The position numbers and the translations under genes are program-made. The notes beneath the pieces are model-generated. The model was given only the letters and a program-made list of their open reading frames with translations. It searched no databases and was not told where the DNA came from. Shown in pieces: positions 26,264-35,729 of a stretch of 52,628 nt of DNA (position 1 is its first letter; each line of letters opens with the position of its first letter). Origin of the DNA: Acinetobacter pecorum (GTDB taxonomy: Bacteria; Pseudomonadota; Gammaproteobacteria; Pseudomonadales; Moraxellaceae); assembly GCF_014837015.1 (NCBI RefSeq), contig NZ_JACSPT010000009.1:80644-133271 (forward strand), read 5' to 3'.

Positions 26264-28087
26264 ATGGTAGACAAGAGAAAGAAGCAACCGGTACGTAAAA
26301 AACAATCGGTCACCGACAAAAATGCCTCAAATGTTTATATCAATCGTTTTTACATCATGTGGGCGGTGGTGTTGCTGTGTTTCGTGACACTGATTTGCCG
26401 TGCCTTCTATGTGCAGATTATTAATAAAGATTTTTTGCAGAATAAAGCCAATGCCAATATTTTAAGAACCAATACCATCAAGGCGATGCGTGGCGTGATT
26501 TATGATCGTAATGGGATTCCATTAGCGATTAGTACCCCGATCATGAAAATTGTGATTGATCCACGTGATTATTTTGACAATAAAAAGCTCTATGATGAAA
26601 CCATGCTGGCGCTGGAAAAAGAACCGAATAGCCGCAAACTCAAACGTCAGTTGCCGGATAAAAACCTGAATCTGGATGAGCTGGCTGATGCAGTCGGTAT
26701 GGATCGGGCAGAACTGCGCAAAAAAATGCAAGAACGTCCGCGTTCACGTTATCTGATCCTGAAAAAAGAAGTTCCGCCACAACAGGCCGAACTGATCATG
26801 AAGCGTAATTTTCAGGGCGTATATACCGAGAAAAACTATAAGCGCTATTATCCGCAGCCGCAGCCGAACTCTCAGATTATTGGCCTGACCAATAGTGAGG
26901 GCATAGGGATTGAAGGTCTGGAAATGCAGCTGAATGCCCGTCTTTCTGGTAAGGATGGCGAGCAGCAGATCATTCGAGATAAGAAAGGCAACCGGGTTAA
27001 AGAACCGGAAGTGATTAAAGAAGTTGAACCGGGCGAAAATATTACCTTAAGTATCGACTCGCGTCTGCAATATATCATGTACCGTGAGCTGACTGCGGCC
27101 GGAGTTGCCAACAATGCCCGTTCGGCGACTGCGATTGCTGTAGATGTCAAAACCGGTGAAATTCTGGCGCTGTCTTCATGGCCATCGTATAACCCAAATG
27201 ACAAAAACAGCCTGCTTAACAAGGATGCCATGCGTAACCGCGGGGCGGTCGATTCCTTCGAACCGGGTTCGACCATGAAGCCGCTAACCGTGGCAATGGC
27301 GCTGGAAAGTGGCAAATATACAGCGAATTCAGTGGTGAATACCACACCAGGCAGTATGCGGGTAGGTAATCATACCATTCGTGATACCCATAATTATGGT
27401 CAGTTGACCCTAGGTGGTATTATCCAGAAATCATCTAACGTTGGTGTGGCTAAACTGGCCTTGTCGCTGCCGTATGAAACCTTGCCGACCTTCTATAAAC
27501 GTTTGGGTTTTGGTCAGCGGTCAGCGGTGAAATTTCCGGGTGAAAGTGCCGGTCTGATTCTGCCTCCTAGCAAATGGAATGTGTCAGAAGTGGCGACCAT
27601 GTCCTATGGTTATGGTCTGAATGCAACGGTACTTCAGCTGGCTGATGCCTATGCCATGCTGGCCAATAAAGGCGTAAAAATGCCGCTAAGTCTGTATAAG
27701 CTGGAAGAACAGCCGCAGGGTGAACAGATGATCGATGCCAATATTGCCGATCAGGTGCTGATGATGATGGAAACCGCAACCTTGCCAGGTGGTACGGCGA
27801 CTCGCGCCACCATTCCAGGCTATCGCGTGGCAGGTAAAACCGGTACTGCACATAAGCTGCGTGCTGACCGTAAAGGTTATTCGACCAATGAATACCGGGC
27901 TTTATTTGCCGGTGTAGCACCCGTCAGTGATCCACGGATCGCCATGGTGGTAGTGGTAGAAAACCCACAGGGTACCTACTATGGGGGTACCGTATCTGCA
28001 CCAGTCTTTGCCCGCGTGATGCAGGAATCTCTGCGTCTCCTGAATGTCCCTTTGGACAAACCTTTAGAAACTCCCAAAGTCCAGTAA
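26264..28087 (+). CDS. ftsI: Septal peptidoglycan transpeptidase FtsI (PBP3)
   Basis: The 607-residue class B penicillin-binding protein crosslinks septal peptidoglycan and is a beta-lactam target. It has a cytoplasmic basic tail and one membrane helix (about 30-52), a pedestal domain (about 60-230, with RGVIYDRNGIPLA) and the transpeptidase domain. Active-site motifs are STMK (nucleophile Ser about 336), SSN (about 393) and KTGT (about 524). All three are intact. It is 15 nt after ftsL and 11 nt before murE. Confidence 0.98.
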   Translation: MVDKRKKQPVRKKQSVTDKNASNVYINRFYIMWAVVLLCFVTLICRAFYVQIINKDFLQNKANANILRTNTIKAMRGVIYDRNGIPLAISTPIMKIVIDPRDYFDNKKLYDETMLALEKEPNSRKLKRQLPDKNLNLDELADAVGMDRAELRKKMQERPRSRYLILKKEVPPQQAELIMKRNFQGVYTEKNYKRYYPQPQPNSQIIGLTNSEGIGIEGLEMQLNARLSGKDGEQQIIRDKKGNRVKEPEVIKEVEPGENITLSIDSRLQYIMYRELTAAGVANNARSATAIAVDVKTGEILALSSWPSYNPNDKNSLLNKDAMRNRGAVDSFEPGSTMKPLTVAMALESGKYTANSVVNTTPGSMRVGNHTIRDTHNYGQLTLGGIIQKSSNVGVAKLALSLPYETLPTFYKRLGFGQRSAVKFPGESAGLILPPSKWNVSEVATMSYGYGLNATVLQLADAYAMLANKGVKMPLSLYKLEEQPQGEQMIDANIADQVLMMMETATLPGGTATRATIPGYRVAGKTGTAHKLRADRKGYSTNEYRALFAGVAPVSDPRIAMVVVVENPQGTYYGGTVSAPVFARVMQESLRLLNVPLDKPLETPKVQ

Positions 28088-28098
28088 ATAGGTGATCA

Positions 28099-29595
28099 AT
28101 GTCTATTACATTTCAAGATATCTACACCTCTCATGAGGTCGCTGACTGGATGAAGAAATCCTTTCAGGGCTTCGAGCTGGATAGTCGTAAAGTCAAACCG
28201 GGACAGATTTTTATTGCCCTGACCAGCCTGTCACAACCAAAAAAAACTGCTCAATTTGCCCAGAAAGCTTTGGATCAGGGTGCATTGGCCGTGATTTCAG
28301 AAACTGAGCTGGAGGTATCTCCAAATCTGGTAGTGGCAGATGTGCGTTATCTGATGGGGCAGTGGCAAAAGCAGTATTTGCAAGCGACTCAACCTGTTCA
28401 AGCTGCTCGAATTCTGGCAGTTACCGGCACCAATGGTAAAACCACGATTTCTCGCTTGGTGGCTGAATTCATCATGCTGCAAGGTAAAGCCTGTGCAGTG
28501 ATGGGTACCACGGGTAACGGGATTTTGCCAAATCTGGAAGCATCTTCGCATACCACCCTGGATGCCTTGCAACTGCAAAATGCCTTGCATGGCTATGCGC
28601 AGGCCGGTGCGGAGTTTGCCTCGATTGAAGCCAGTTCGCATGGTCTGGAACAAGGCCGCTTGAATGGTTGTGATATCGAGATTGCAGGCTACAGCAATTT
28701 GAGTCGTGACCATCTGGATTATCATGGAACGCTGCAAGCTTATGCAGAAGCAAAGTCTGGTTTATTCCGGTTTGAATCTTTAAAAGTGGCTGTTATCAAT
28801 ATCGATGATGAACATGCACAGATCATGCTGGATGCCGCGAAAAATAATCCGGCACAGCCTAAAATTTTGACTTATTCCACCAAGCAAAAAGCGGATTATC
28901 AGGTTCAGGATATTCAGTACAGCATTTCAGGTGCGACCTTTAAACTAGAAACTGCTTCTGCTGAATATATGGTTAACAGTCCACTGCTGGGTCATTTCAA
29001 TATTGAAAATCTGGTCGCTAGTCTGATCATGGTGGAACAGGCCGGATTTGACTTGGAAAGTTTGATTGCAACTGTGCCCCAGCTCAAAGGTGCGCCCGGT
29101 CGGATGCAGGTGCTGCGTGATGGCGAACGTCTGTTTGTGGTGGATTATGCCCATACCCCGGATGCCCTGACTCAGGTTCTGGTGACCTTGAAACGGCATG
29201 TCTCACAAAATCTCTGGGCAGTCTTCGGCTGTGGCGGCGACCGTGATCGCGGTAAACGTCCACTGATGACCCAAGCTGCATTAGAGGGTTCCGATATCGC
29301 AGTTCTCACTTCTGATAACCCGCGGACCGAAGATCCGGCACAAATTTTTGCGGATATGAAAAATAGCATCGATTTTTCCGGCAAAATCTATCATGAAATT
29401 CATGACCGTCGTGAAGCAATCAAGTTTGCCGTTAAACAGGCGCAGGCGGGTGATATTGTGGTGATTGCAGGAAAAGGGCACGAAAATTATCAGGAAATTG
29501 ATGGCGTACGTCACTGGTTTGATGACGTGGTCGAAGTGCAGGCTGCGATTGATGGCCAGCATTGCAACACAGATACTGCCTATTCAGCGCATTAG
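28099..29595 (+). CDS. murE: UDP-MurNAc-L-Ala-D-Glu:meso-DAP ligase MurE
   Basis: The 498-residue cytoplasmic Mur ligase adds the third residue of the stem peptide, using ATP. Features are DSRKVKPGQIFIAL for the UDP-binding N domain, P-loop TGTNGKTT (about 110), EASSHGLEQGRL in the central domain (an ATP/carbamate region) and, in the C domain, DNPRTEDP (about 405). The DNPR motif is the meso-diaminopimelate signature and predicts ordinary Gram-negative peptidoglycan. It is 11 nt after ftsI and 9 nt before murF. Confidence 0.97.
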   Translation: MSITFQDIYTSHEVADWMKKSFQGFELDSRKVKPGQIFIALTSLSQPKKTAQFAQKALDQGALAVISETELEVSPNLVVADVRYLMGQWQKQYLQATQPVQAARILAVTGTNGKTTISRLVAEFIMLQGKACAVMGTTGNGILPNLEASSHTTLDALQLQNALHGYAQAGAEFASIEASSHGLEQGRLNGCDIEIAGYSNLSRDHLDYHGTLQAYAEAKSGLFRFESLKVAVINIDDEHAQIMLDAAKNNPAQPKILTYSTKQKADYQVQDIQYSISGATFKLETASAEYMVNSPLLGHFNIENLVASLIMVEQAGFDLESLIATVPQLKGAPGRMQVLRDGERLFVVDYAHTPDALTQVLVTLKRHVSQNLWAVFGCGGDRDRGKRPLMTQAALEGSDIAVLTSDNPRTEDPAQIFADMKNSIDFSGKIYHEIHDRREAIKFAVKQAQAGDIVVIAGKGHENYQEIDGVRHWFDDVVEVQAAIDGQHCNTDTAYSAH

Positions 29596-29604
29596 GATTC
29601 AGAT

Positions 29605-31008
29605 ATGCATACCTCAACAACAAGTACTGCGGCGCTGGAGCCGTGGAGTATAGAACAATTACAGCAGGCCACCCAAGGCTACTGGCTGAATGATAAAAAG
29701 CCTGCAGGCCAGATCAAACGGATTTTGACCGATTCACGTGATGCAGAAGCAGGTGATGCTTTTCTGGCGCTGAAAGGCGAGCGTTTTGACGCGCATGACT
29801 TTATTGCGCAAGTGGCGGCTCAAGGTTGTGACATTGCCATTGTCAGCCGTCCAGTGGATGCTGATATTTGCCAACTGGTGGTAGAAGATACCCGTCTGGC
29901 ATTGGGATTGTTGGGGGCTTATCGCCGTCAGCAGAATCCTCAGCTCAAAGTGATTGCCTTGACCGGCAGCAGTGGTAAAACCACGACTAAAGAAATGCTG
30001 GGGAGCATCCTGTCGCGTCTTGCGCCGACCTTGGTGACGCGTGGTAATTTGAATAATGACCTTGGCGTGCCAGTAATGTTGCTGGAGCTGCGTTCTGAAC
30101 ATCAATATGCGGTGATGGAACTCGGTGCAAGTCATCAGGGTGAAATTGATTACACTTCAAACATGGTGCAGCCGCATGTAGCCGGAATTATTAATATTGG
30201 CACGGCACACTTGGGTGAATTTGGCGGCCGTGACGGAATTTGCCGTGCAAAATCCGAAATTTATGCGCATATCTCTGAGACTTCGATTATTCCTGCTGCC
30301 GATGATTTTGCTGAAGCCATTCGTGCCGCAGTAAGAACTGAAAAAAGCTTAAGTTTTGGTACGGGTGGTGAAGTCTATGCCAGCGATATGGTGCTTGAAG
30401 CTCAATCTTCAAGCTTCACACTGAATACGCCACAAGGCTCGAAAACAGTTCAGTTACCATTTGCCGGCGAGCATAATGTCGAGAATGCCACAGCTGCCGC
30501 TGCATTTGCCTTGGCGATTGGTATTAATCTTGATGATATCGTGGCTGGCCTGGAACAGGCAGTCGGTGCTAAAGGCCGTCTGAACTTTATTCCGCACAAA
30601 GAATTTTTATTTATTGATGACACCTACAATGCCAATCCGGGCTCAATGCGAGCGGCGGCTGAAGTGTTAGCACAGCAGCAAGGCATCCGGGTGATGGTGA
30701 CCGGCGATATTGGTGAACTCGGTTCATCTGCCGCAATCGAGCATTACAAGCTCGGTCGGGATCTGGTCTCGGTAAAAGGTATTAATTTTGTGGTGGCTGT
30801 GGGTGAATTCGCTCCTGCCGCACAAGAAGGTGCCCGTAGTACGCAATATGGTAAGAAAATGCAGGCTTTCCTGAATCAGGAGCAGGCCTTACCGTTTTTA
30901 ATTGATTTGATTGAAACACATCATCCCCAGCCGATATCTTTGCTGTTCAAAGGGTCGCGTTATACCCATATGGAAACATTGATGGCTGCATTGATGGAGA
31001 AACTCTAA
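29605..31008 (+). CDS. murF: UDP-MurNAc-tripeptide:D-Ala-D-Ala ligase MurF
   Basis: The 467-residue Mur ligase adds D-Ala-D-Ala, completing the UDP-MurNAc-pentapeptide. It has the N-terminal DSRDAEAGDAFLALKGERFD, P-loop TGSSGKTTTKEM (about 120), ELGASHQGEIDY, and IDDTYNANPGSM in the C domain. The length is usual (about 450-470). The stop codon is directly followed by the mraY ATG, so translation is coupled. Confidence 0.97.
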   Translation: MHTSTTSTAALEPWSIEQLQQATQGYWLNDKKPAGQIKRILTDSRDAEAGDAFLALKGERFDAHDFIAQVAAQGCDIAIVSRPVDADICQLVVEDTRLALGLLGAYRRQQNPQLKVIALTGSSGKTTTKEMLGSILSRLAPTLVTRGNLNNDLGVPVMLLELRSEHQYAVMELGASHQGEIDYTSNMVQPHVAGIINIGTAHLGEFGGRDGICRAKSEIYAHISETSIIPAADDFAEAIRAAVRTEKSLSFGTGGEVYASDMVLEAQSSSFTLNTPQGSKTVQLPFAGEHNVENATAAAAFALAIGINLDDIVAGLEQAVGAKGRLNFIPHKEFLFIDDTYNANPGSMRAAAEVLAQQQGIRVMVTGDIGELGSSAAIEHYKLGRDLVSVKGINFVVAVGEFAPAAQEGARSTQYGKKMQAFLNQEQALPFLIDLIETHHPQPISLLFKGSRYTHMETLMAALMEKL

Positions 31009-32127
31009 ATGCTGTTATGGCTATTTGACCATCTGGCGGGCTTTGATAGCACGTTTCAGGTAGTTCGTTATTTAACTTTACGTGCTCTGCTGAGTGTCTT
31101 GACGGCAATGACCATTGGTTTGGTCTTGGGTCCGATCATGATCCGCAAACTGCAGGCGCTGAAATATGGTCAGGCGGTCAGTTCGTTTGCTCCTGAAAAT
31201 CATGCCAAGAAAATGGGCACACCGACCATGGGTGGGGTGCTGATCCTATTATCCATCGGGATTTCGACTTTGCTCTGGGCAGATCTGTCTAATCCTTATG
31301 TCTGGATTGTGCTGGCGGTGATGGTAATTTTTGGTGCCGTGGGCTGGGCTGATGACTGGATCAAGATCCGTTATAAAGACAATGCCGGTTTGCCTGCGAA
31401 GAAAAAATTCTTCTGGACTTCAGTGGGTTCGTTGGGTGCTGGTATTGCCTTGTATGTGATTGCACAGCAACAAACCAATCCGGTACATACCGCGAATATG
31501 CTGGATTTGCTAATTCCATTCTTTAAGGATCTAACCATTCCTTTGTCGGTCATTCCATTGGGTATTGGCTTCATTATTTTCACGTACTTCGTGATTAATG
31601 GGGCATCCAATGCAGTGAACCTGACCGACGGTCTGGATGGTCTGGCGATCATGCCGATTGTACTGGTGGCTGCAGGTTTGGGCGTATTCGCTTACCTCGC
31701 GGGTGATGTGCGTTTTGCCAATTACCTGCATATTCCTTATGTGAAATATTCGTCTGAACTGGTGGTGATCTGTGCAGCGATGATCGGTGCCGGTCTGGCA
31801 TTTCTCTGGTATAACGCCCATCCGGCCCAGGTATTTATGGGAGATGTTGGAGCCTTATCCCTCGGTGCGATGCTGGGTACCATTGCTGTCATGGTTCGTC
31901 AGGAAATCGTGTTTGCGATTATGGCGGGTGTATTTCTGGTTGAGGCGATTTCAGTATTCCTGCAAATCGGTTCATTAAGAATGCGTAATAAACGCGTATT
32001 TCTGATGGCGCCGCTACATCATCATTATGAAAAGAAAGGCTGGCGTGAAACCCAGGTGGTGATCCGTTTCTGGATTATTACGATTATGCTGGTAGTTTTG
32101 GGTCTAATGACCTTAAAATTGCGTTAA
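31009..32127 (+). CDS. mraY: Phospho-MurNAc-pentapeptide translocase MraY
   Basis: The 372-residue inner-membrane enzyme transfers phospho-MurNAc-pentapeptide to undecaprenyl phosphate to make lipid I. There are about ten hydrophobic helices. Diagnostic motifs are the [10 protein letters not shown] loop, the catalytic DDWIK (Asp pair near 115), [13 protein letters not shown], and [12 protein letters not shown] for the HHH loop. It is the last gene of the local dcw block; murD, ftsW and murG, which normally follow, are not here. A terminator lies 13 nt after the stop. Confidence 0.98.
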   Translation: MLLWLFDHLAGFDSTFQVVRYLTLRALLSVLTAMTIGLVLGPIMIRKLQALKYGQAVSSFAPENHAKKMGTPTMGGVLILLSIGISTLLWADLSNPYVWIVLAVMVIFGAVGWADDWIKIRYKDNAGLPAKKKFFWTSVGSLGAGIALYVIAQQQTNPVHTANMLDLLIPFFKDLTIPLSVIPLGIGFIIFTYFVINGASNAVNLTDGLDGLAIMPIVLVAAGLGVFAYLAGDVRFANYLHIPYVKYSSELVVICAAMIGAGLAFLWYNAHPAQVFMGDVGALSLGAMLGTIAVMVRQEIVFAIMAGVFLVEAISVFLQIGSLRMRNKRVFLMAPLHHHYEKKGWRETQVVIRFWIITIMLVVLGLMTLKLR

Positions 32128-32140
32128 GAAATGCATGAGA

Positions 32141-32166
32141 AAAAGTCGGCGCATGCCGGCTTTTTT
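32141..32166 (+). terminator. Terminator of the rsmH-mraY operon
   Basis: AAAAGTCGGC (32141-32150) pairs with GCCGGCTTTT (32155-32164), with one wobble pair around a GCAT tetraloop, and ends in six T. It sits immediately before the next gene's ribosome site. Confidence 0.85.
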
Positions 32167-32181
32167 GTTTTGGAGAAAATG

Positions 32182-32985
32182 ATGAATTTACTCATGTGCC
32201 CAGTCTGTCGCCAGCAGTTGAGCTTAAATGAAAGAACATGGCGATGTGAGAATCATCATAGCTACGATGTGGCCAAACAAGGTTATGTGAATCTGCATGT
32301 AGTTCAGCATAAGCATAGTAAAAATCCGGGTGATACACCTGAATCGGTTCAGGCACGCCGTGCATTCCTGAGTGCAGGTCATTATGCGCCTCTACAGCAG
32401 GCTGTGGTCGAGAAAATCCGAGATTTACGGATTGAAAACCTGCTGGATATCGGCTGTGGCGAAGGCTATTACACCAATGCCATGCAGGCTGAAGTGCTGC
32501 AATGTGTGGGGGTCGATATTGCCAAGAATGCAGTTCAGGTGGCTGCCAGACTGAATAAAGACATTACTTGGGTGGTGGGAACCGGGGCAACCTTGCCAGT
32601 ATTGGATGAATCGATTGATCTCTGTACCAGTTTATTCAGTCCGATTCCAAAACAGGAAATCCTGCGGGTATTAAAGCCAAAATCCTATCTGATGGTGGTG
32701 ACCCCGGCACCACAACATTTATATGCTATGCGTGAAGCACTGTTTGAAGAAGTCAAACCACATGAGCCACAAAAGTTTGTTGAGCAACTGCAAGATGAAT
32801 TTGATCTGGTTCGTGAGCAGGTAATTGACGCACCAATGATTTTGCCCCAAGCTGATTTAAAAAACCTGATTGCCATGACCCCTTATGCCTATAAAGCCAA
32901 ACCGGAACGGCGTCTGGCTCTGGAGCAACATGACCGGTTTGAACTGATGGCCCAGTTCCAGATTTTCCTGTTCCAGAAGAAATAA
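32182..32985 (+). CDS. rlmA: 23S rRNA (guanine745-N1)-methyltransferase-like RlmA
   Basis: The 267-residue SAM-dependent methyltransferase has an N-terminal zinc site. CPVC (7-10) and a later Cys-x3-His (CENHH, about 25) form the RlmA zinc module. AKQGYVNL, KNPGDTPESVQARRAFL and AGHYAPL are family blocks, and LLDIGCGEGYYT (about 92) is the SAM-binding motif I. RlmA methylates G745 in 23S rRNA helix 35. I start at ATG 32182, 6 nt after GGAG. The frame stays open upstream into the mraY terminator, but starts there (for example 32131) would put the hairpin inside the gene. Confidence 0.88.
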   Translation: MNLLMCPVCRQQLSLNERTWRCENHHSYDVAKQGYVNLHVVQHKHSKNPGDTPESVQARRAFLSAGHYAPLQQAVVEKIRDLRIENLLDIGCGEGYYTNAMQAEVLQCVGVDIAKNAVQVAARLNKDITWVVGTGATLPVLDESIDLCTSLFSPIPKQEILRVLKPKSYLMVVTPAPQHLYAMREALFEEVKPHEPQKFVEQLQDEFDLVREQVIDAPMILPQADLKNLIAMTPYAYKAKPERRLALEQHDRFELMAQFQIFLFQKK

Positions 32986-33000
32986 AAATTGGATATATAA

Positions 33001-33025
33001 AAGCCCTCAACTGAGGGCTTTTATT
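33001..33025. terminator. Bidirectional terminator between rlmA and ponA
   Basis: AAGCCCTC (33001-33008) pairs with GAGGGCTT (33013-33020) around AACT, with T after it on the plus strand and A/T-rich sequence on the other side. It serves the convergent rlmA and ponA genes. Confidence 0.85.
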
Positions 33026-33041
33026 TTTATATAACAGGAGA

Positions 33042-35564
33042 TTACTGGACTTCTTCGATTAGGTTTTCCAGGGAGTCTACCCGGTTCGGCTGTAGCGGCT
33101 GTTCTGGCGGTACAGATTCATTATCTGGTAAGCGCGTTGGCTGATCCGGTAAATCCTCAAAATCATTTTGCTGACGTTTTGGCACGACAACTGGAGCAGG
33201 GCGGTAAAGTGCTGTCGCCAGAGGTGGAGAAGCCGGATGATTTTGCGGCTCCTCACCTTGAACCACCTTGTTGCGATTTACAGGTGCCTTGGCATTACGG
33301 TCTAAACGTACCCAGGCTTCCGGTTGGCCTTTTAATGCCTTGCCCATAAAATCGGTCCAGATCGGTAAAGCTGCTACACCACCATATTCACGGCGACCTA
33401 AAGTCGTCGGCTGGTCAAAACCGACCCAGGTAACCGTTACCAGCTTGCCATTGAAGCCGGCAAACCAGGCATCTTTAGCATCATTGGTGGTACCGGTTTT
33501 ACCTCCAATATCACTACGACCAATTCTTAATGCGGCACGACCGGTACCATGCTGAATGACATCACGCAAAATATTGGCCATGTCATAGGCAGAGCTGGAT
33601 TTTAAAATACGTTCTGCTTGACGATAATTGCTGTCTTCATCTGAAATTTTCGGAGTCTCTGGTTTCTGGCCCAAGGTCGTATTGTTGATTGCAATTGCTT
33701 CATCATCGGCGGTAATGGGGTCAGTGACTTGAACGGGTTCTTCTTTTTCATTAATACATGAAATGCACGCATATTCAGGCTTGGCTTCAAAGATGGTGTT
33801 GCCATAGGCATCTTCAATACGGGTAATAAAGTGCGGCTGAATTCGGTAACCGCCATTAGCAAAGGTGGCATAACCGGTGGCCATCTGAATTGGAAGAACC
33901 TGTGGGGTGCCCAAGGCAATGGTATAGTTACGTGGAATCTGACTGTCCTGTAAACCAAAATCCATAAATAACTGACGTGTACGTTCAATCCCGACCGTCT
34001 GCAATAAGCGCACCGAGACTGTATTGCGTGACAGATAAAGGGCACGGCGTAGCGGGATCATGCCCAGATAACGGCCATCCGAGTTACGCGGTGACCATTT
34101 GCCAATGGTAATAGGTGCATCATTGACCATGGTATGTGGCGTCATGCCACGTTCTAAAGCCAGTGCATAAACAAAAGGCTTAATGGTAGACCCAGGTTGA
34201 CGCCAGCCTTGGATGGCCCGGTTAAATTTCGACTGATAAAAATTATATCCGCCCACAATAGCTTCAATTGCACCATTATTTGGATTGATAGCAATCAGCT
34301 GTCCTTGTACTTTGGGAATCTGTACCAGTGACCAAGAGGTTTTATTTTCATTGGGTCTTAAACGGACAATATCTTTGACTTTAACAATCTGGGAGGCTTT
34401 GCTGGGTGCCCCGCCTACACTGTTAACGTTACGAAAGCGACGTGCCCAGGACATGCCTGACCACGGAACAGTCACGCTGCTCCCATCCTGCATGAGTGCT
34501 TCAAAGCTGGAAGTGCCTACCTTGGTTACTTGCGCAGGATAGGTATTGGCATAGGCGCGGAAATTTTCAAGGGGTTGATCATGAGCTTCAGCTCCTCGCC
34601 AGCCGTGTCGACGGTCATAGGCTTCTAAGCCTTCTTGTACCGCTTGCTCGGCATAGGTCTGACGTTCACTATGAATGGTGGTATAGACTCTATAACCAGA
34701 ATCGATCGCCTGTTCACCAAAGTTTTGTACCAGCTCAGAACGTACCATTTCACCCACATAAGGGAATTTATTGCGGGTACTGCGATCCGGCATGTCCAGA
34801 TTAATCGGTTCAGCAATGGCCTGCTGATACTGGCTCTGGTTTAAATAGCCCAATTGCAGCATACGTCCCAAAATCCAGTTACGACGCTCTAAAGCACGCT
34901 TGGGATTAGCAACCGGATTATAGCGGGAAGGTGCTTTAGGCAGGCCGGCGATCATGGCCATCTGTGCATTTGAAAGTTCTTCTAGACTCTTGTTGTAGTA
35001 AATTTTAGCTGCCGCTGCGATACCATAAGCATTTTTTCCAAGAAAGATTTTATTGACATACAGGGTCAGAATTTCTTTTTTACTTAGGTTTTGCTCAATT
35101 TTACGGGCCAGAAAAATTTCAGTCAGTTTACGTTTCAACGTCCGTTCAGGACTGAGGTAATAATTTTTTGCCACTTGCATGGTAATAGTCGAGCCACCGG
35201 TCTGGACATCTGAACCGGTCACGGTCTCGCTGAGGGCACGTCCCAAGCTTTTAAAGCTGATGCCGCTATGCTCAAAAAAGCTGGAATCTTCCGCTGCGAG
35301 GAACGCATGAATAAACTCCTGCGGAATTTGTTCATATTTCACGGGAACTGAAAGCTTGCCGCCATATTCGGCAATTAATTCATTATCTGAACTAAATACT
35401 TGTAAAGGCTTTAATAAAGGTGCCTTTTTAAGCGTGGACATTTCAGGCAAAGATGGGGCAATATAGAGATACATGCCATAGAAACCCATCGGAATTGAGA
35501 TCAGTATAATGATAATGATCAAAAAAAATGGATGAACAAGGCCTGAACAAGATAGCTTTTTCAT
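33042..35564 (-). CDS. mrcA: Bifunctional penicillin-binding protein 1a
   Basis: The 840-residue class A PBP polymerises and crosslinks peptidoglycan. It has a short cytoplasmic tail and a membrane anchor (about 12-34). The glycosyltransferase domain (about 55-230) has the catalytic EDSSFFEHSG block near residue 92 and GGSTITMQVAKN. An OB-like insert lies about 320-430. The transpeptidase domain has STIK (Ser about 460), SRN (about 512) and KTGTTND (about 691). The C-terminal 80 residues are Pro/Asn-rich and disordered-looking. It is divergent from pilM, the usual ponA-pilM neighbourhood of gammaproteobacteria. Confidence 0.97.
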   Translation of the reverse strand: MKKLSCSGLVHPFFLIIIIILISIPMGFYGMYLYIAPSLPEMSTLKKAPLLKPLQVFSSDNELIAEYGGKLSVPVKYEQIPQEFIHAFLAAEDSSFFEHSGISFKSLGRALSETVTGSDVQTGGSTITMQVAKNYYLSPERTLKRKLTEIFLARKIEQNLSKKEILTLYVNKIFLGKNAYGIAAAAKIYYNKSLEELSNAQMAMIAGLPKAPSRYNPVANPKRALERRNWILGRMLQLGYLNQSQYQQAIAEPINLDMPDRSTRNKFPYVGEMVRSELVQNFGEQAIDSGYRVYTTIHSERQTYAEQAVQEGLEAYDRRHGWRGAEAHDQPLENFRAYANTYPAQVTKVGTSSFEALMQDGSSVTVPWSGMSWARRFRNVNSVGGAPSKASQIVKVKDIVRLRPNENKTSWSLVQIPKVQGQLIAINPNNGAIEAIVGGYNFYQSKFNRAIQGWRQPGSTIKPFVYALALERGMTPHTMVNDAPITIGKWSPRNSDGRYLGMIPLRRALYLSRNTVSVRLLQTVGIERTRQLFMDFGLQDSQIPRNYTIALGTPQVLPIQMATGYATFANGGYRIQPHFITRIEDAYGNTIFEAKPEYACISCINEKEEPVQVTDPITADDEAIAINNTTLGQKPETPKISDEDSNYRQAERILKSSSAYDMANILRDVIQHGTGRAALRIGRSDIGGKTGTTNDAKDAWFAGFNGKLVTVTWVGFDQPTTLGRREYGGVAALPIWTDFMGKALKGQPEAWVRLDRNAKAPVNRNKVVQGEEPQNHPASPPLATALYRPAPVVVPKRQQNDFEDLPDQPTRLPDNESVPPEQPLQPNRVDSLENLIEEVQ

Positions 35565-35633
35565 AACAAGTAAGTTTTAATAAGAGCTAATGGCGAACTA
35601 ATTACCGGTCAGTATATCCTGTCGATATCCATA

Positions 35634-35663
35634 TTGTTAGATCAGTTATTGTATCTATATAAA
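35634..35663 (+). promoter_or_regulatory. Possible sigma-70 promoter of pilMNOPQ
   Basis: TTGTTA (35634-35639) is followed by TATATA (35656-35661, 16-nt spacer) or TATAAA (35658-35663, 18-nt spacer). It lies about 70 nt before the pilM GTG in the 165-nt gap between divergent ponA and pilM. Confidence 0.45.
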
Positions 35664-35729
35664 ATTATAGGCTGGACCAATTGGTAAGTTAGATTGAATT
35701 GGGGACAAAAAAATAATAGGAAGTATATT

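Noticed and set aside
32131..32181. Earlier ATG start for the rlmA-like gene
   Set aside because: It would translate through the mraY terminator hairpin, and the RlmA zinc module begins right after the ATG at 32182, which has a GGAG site.
35694..35729. TTG start for pilM
   Set aside because: No ribosome site, whereas GTG at 35730 has AGGAAG at the right distance and gives the usual PilM N terminus.
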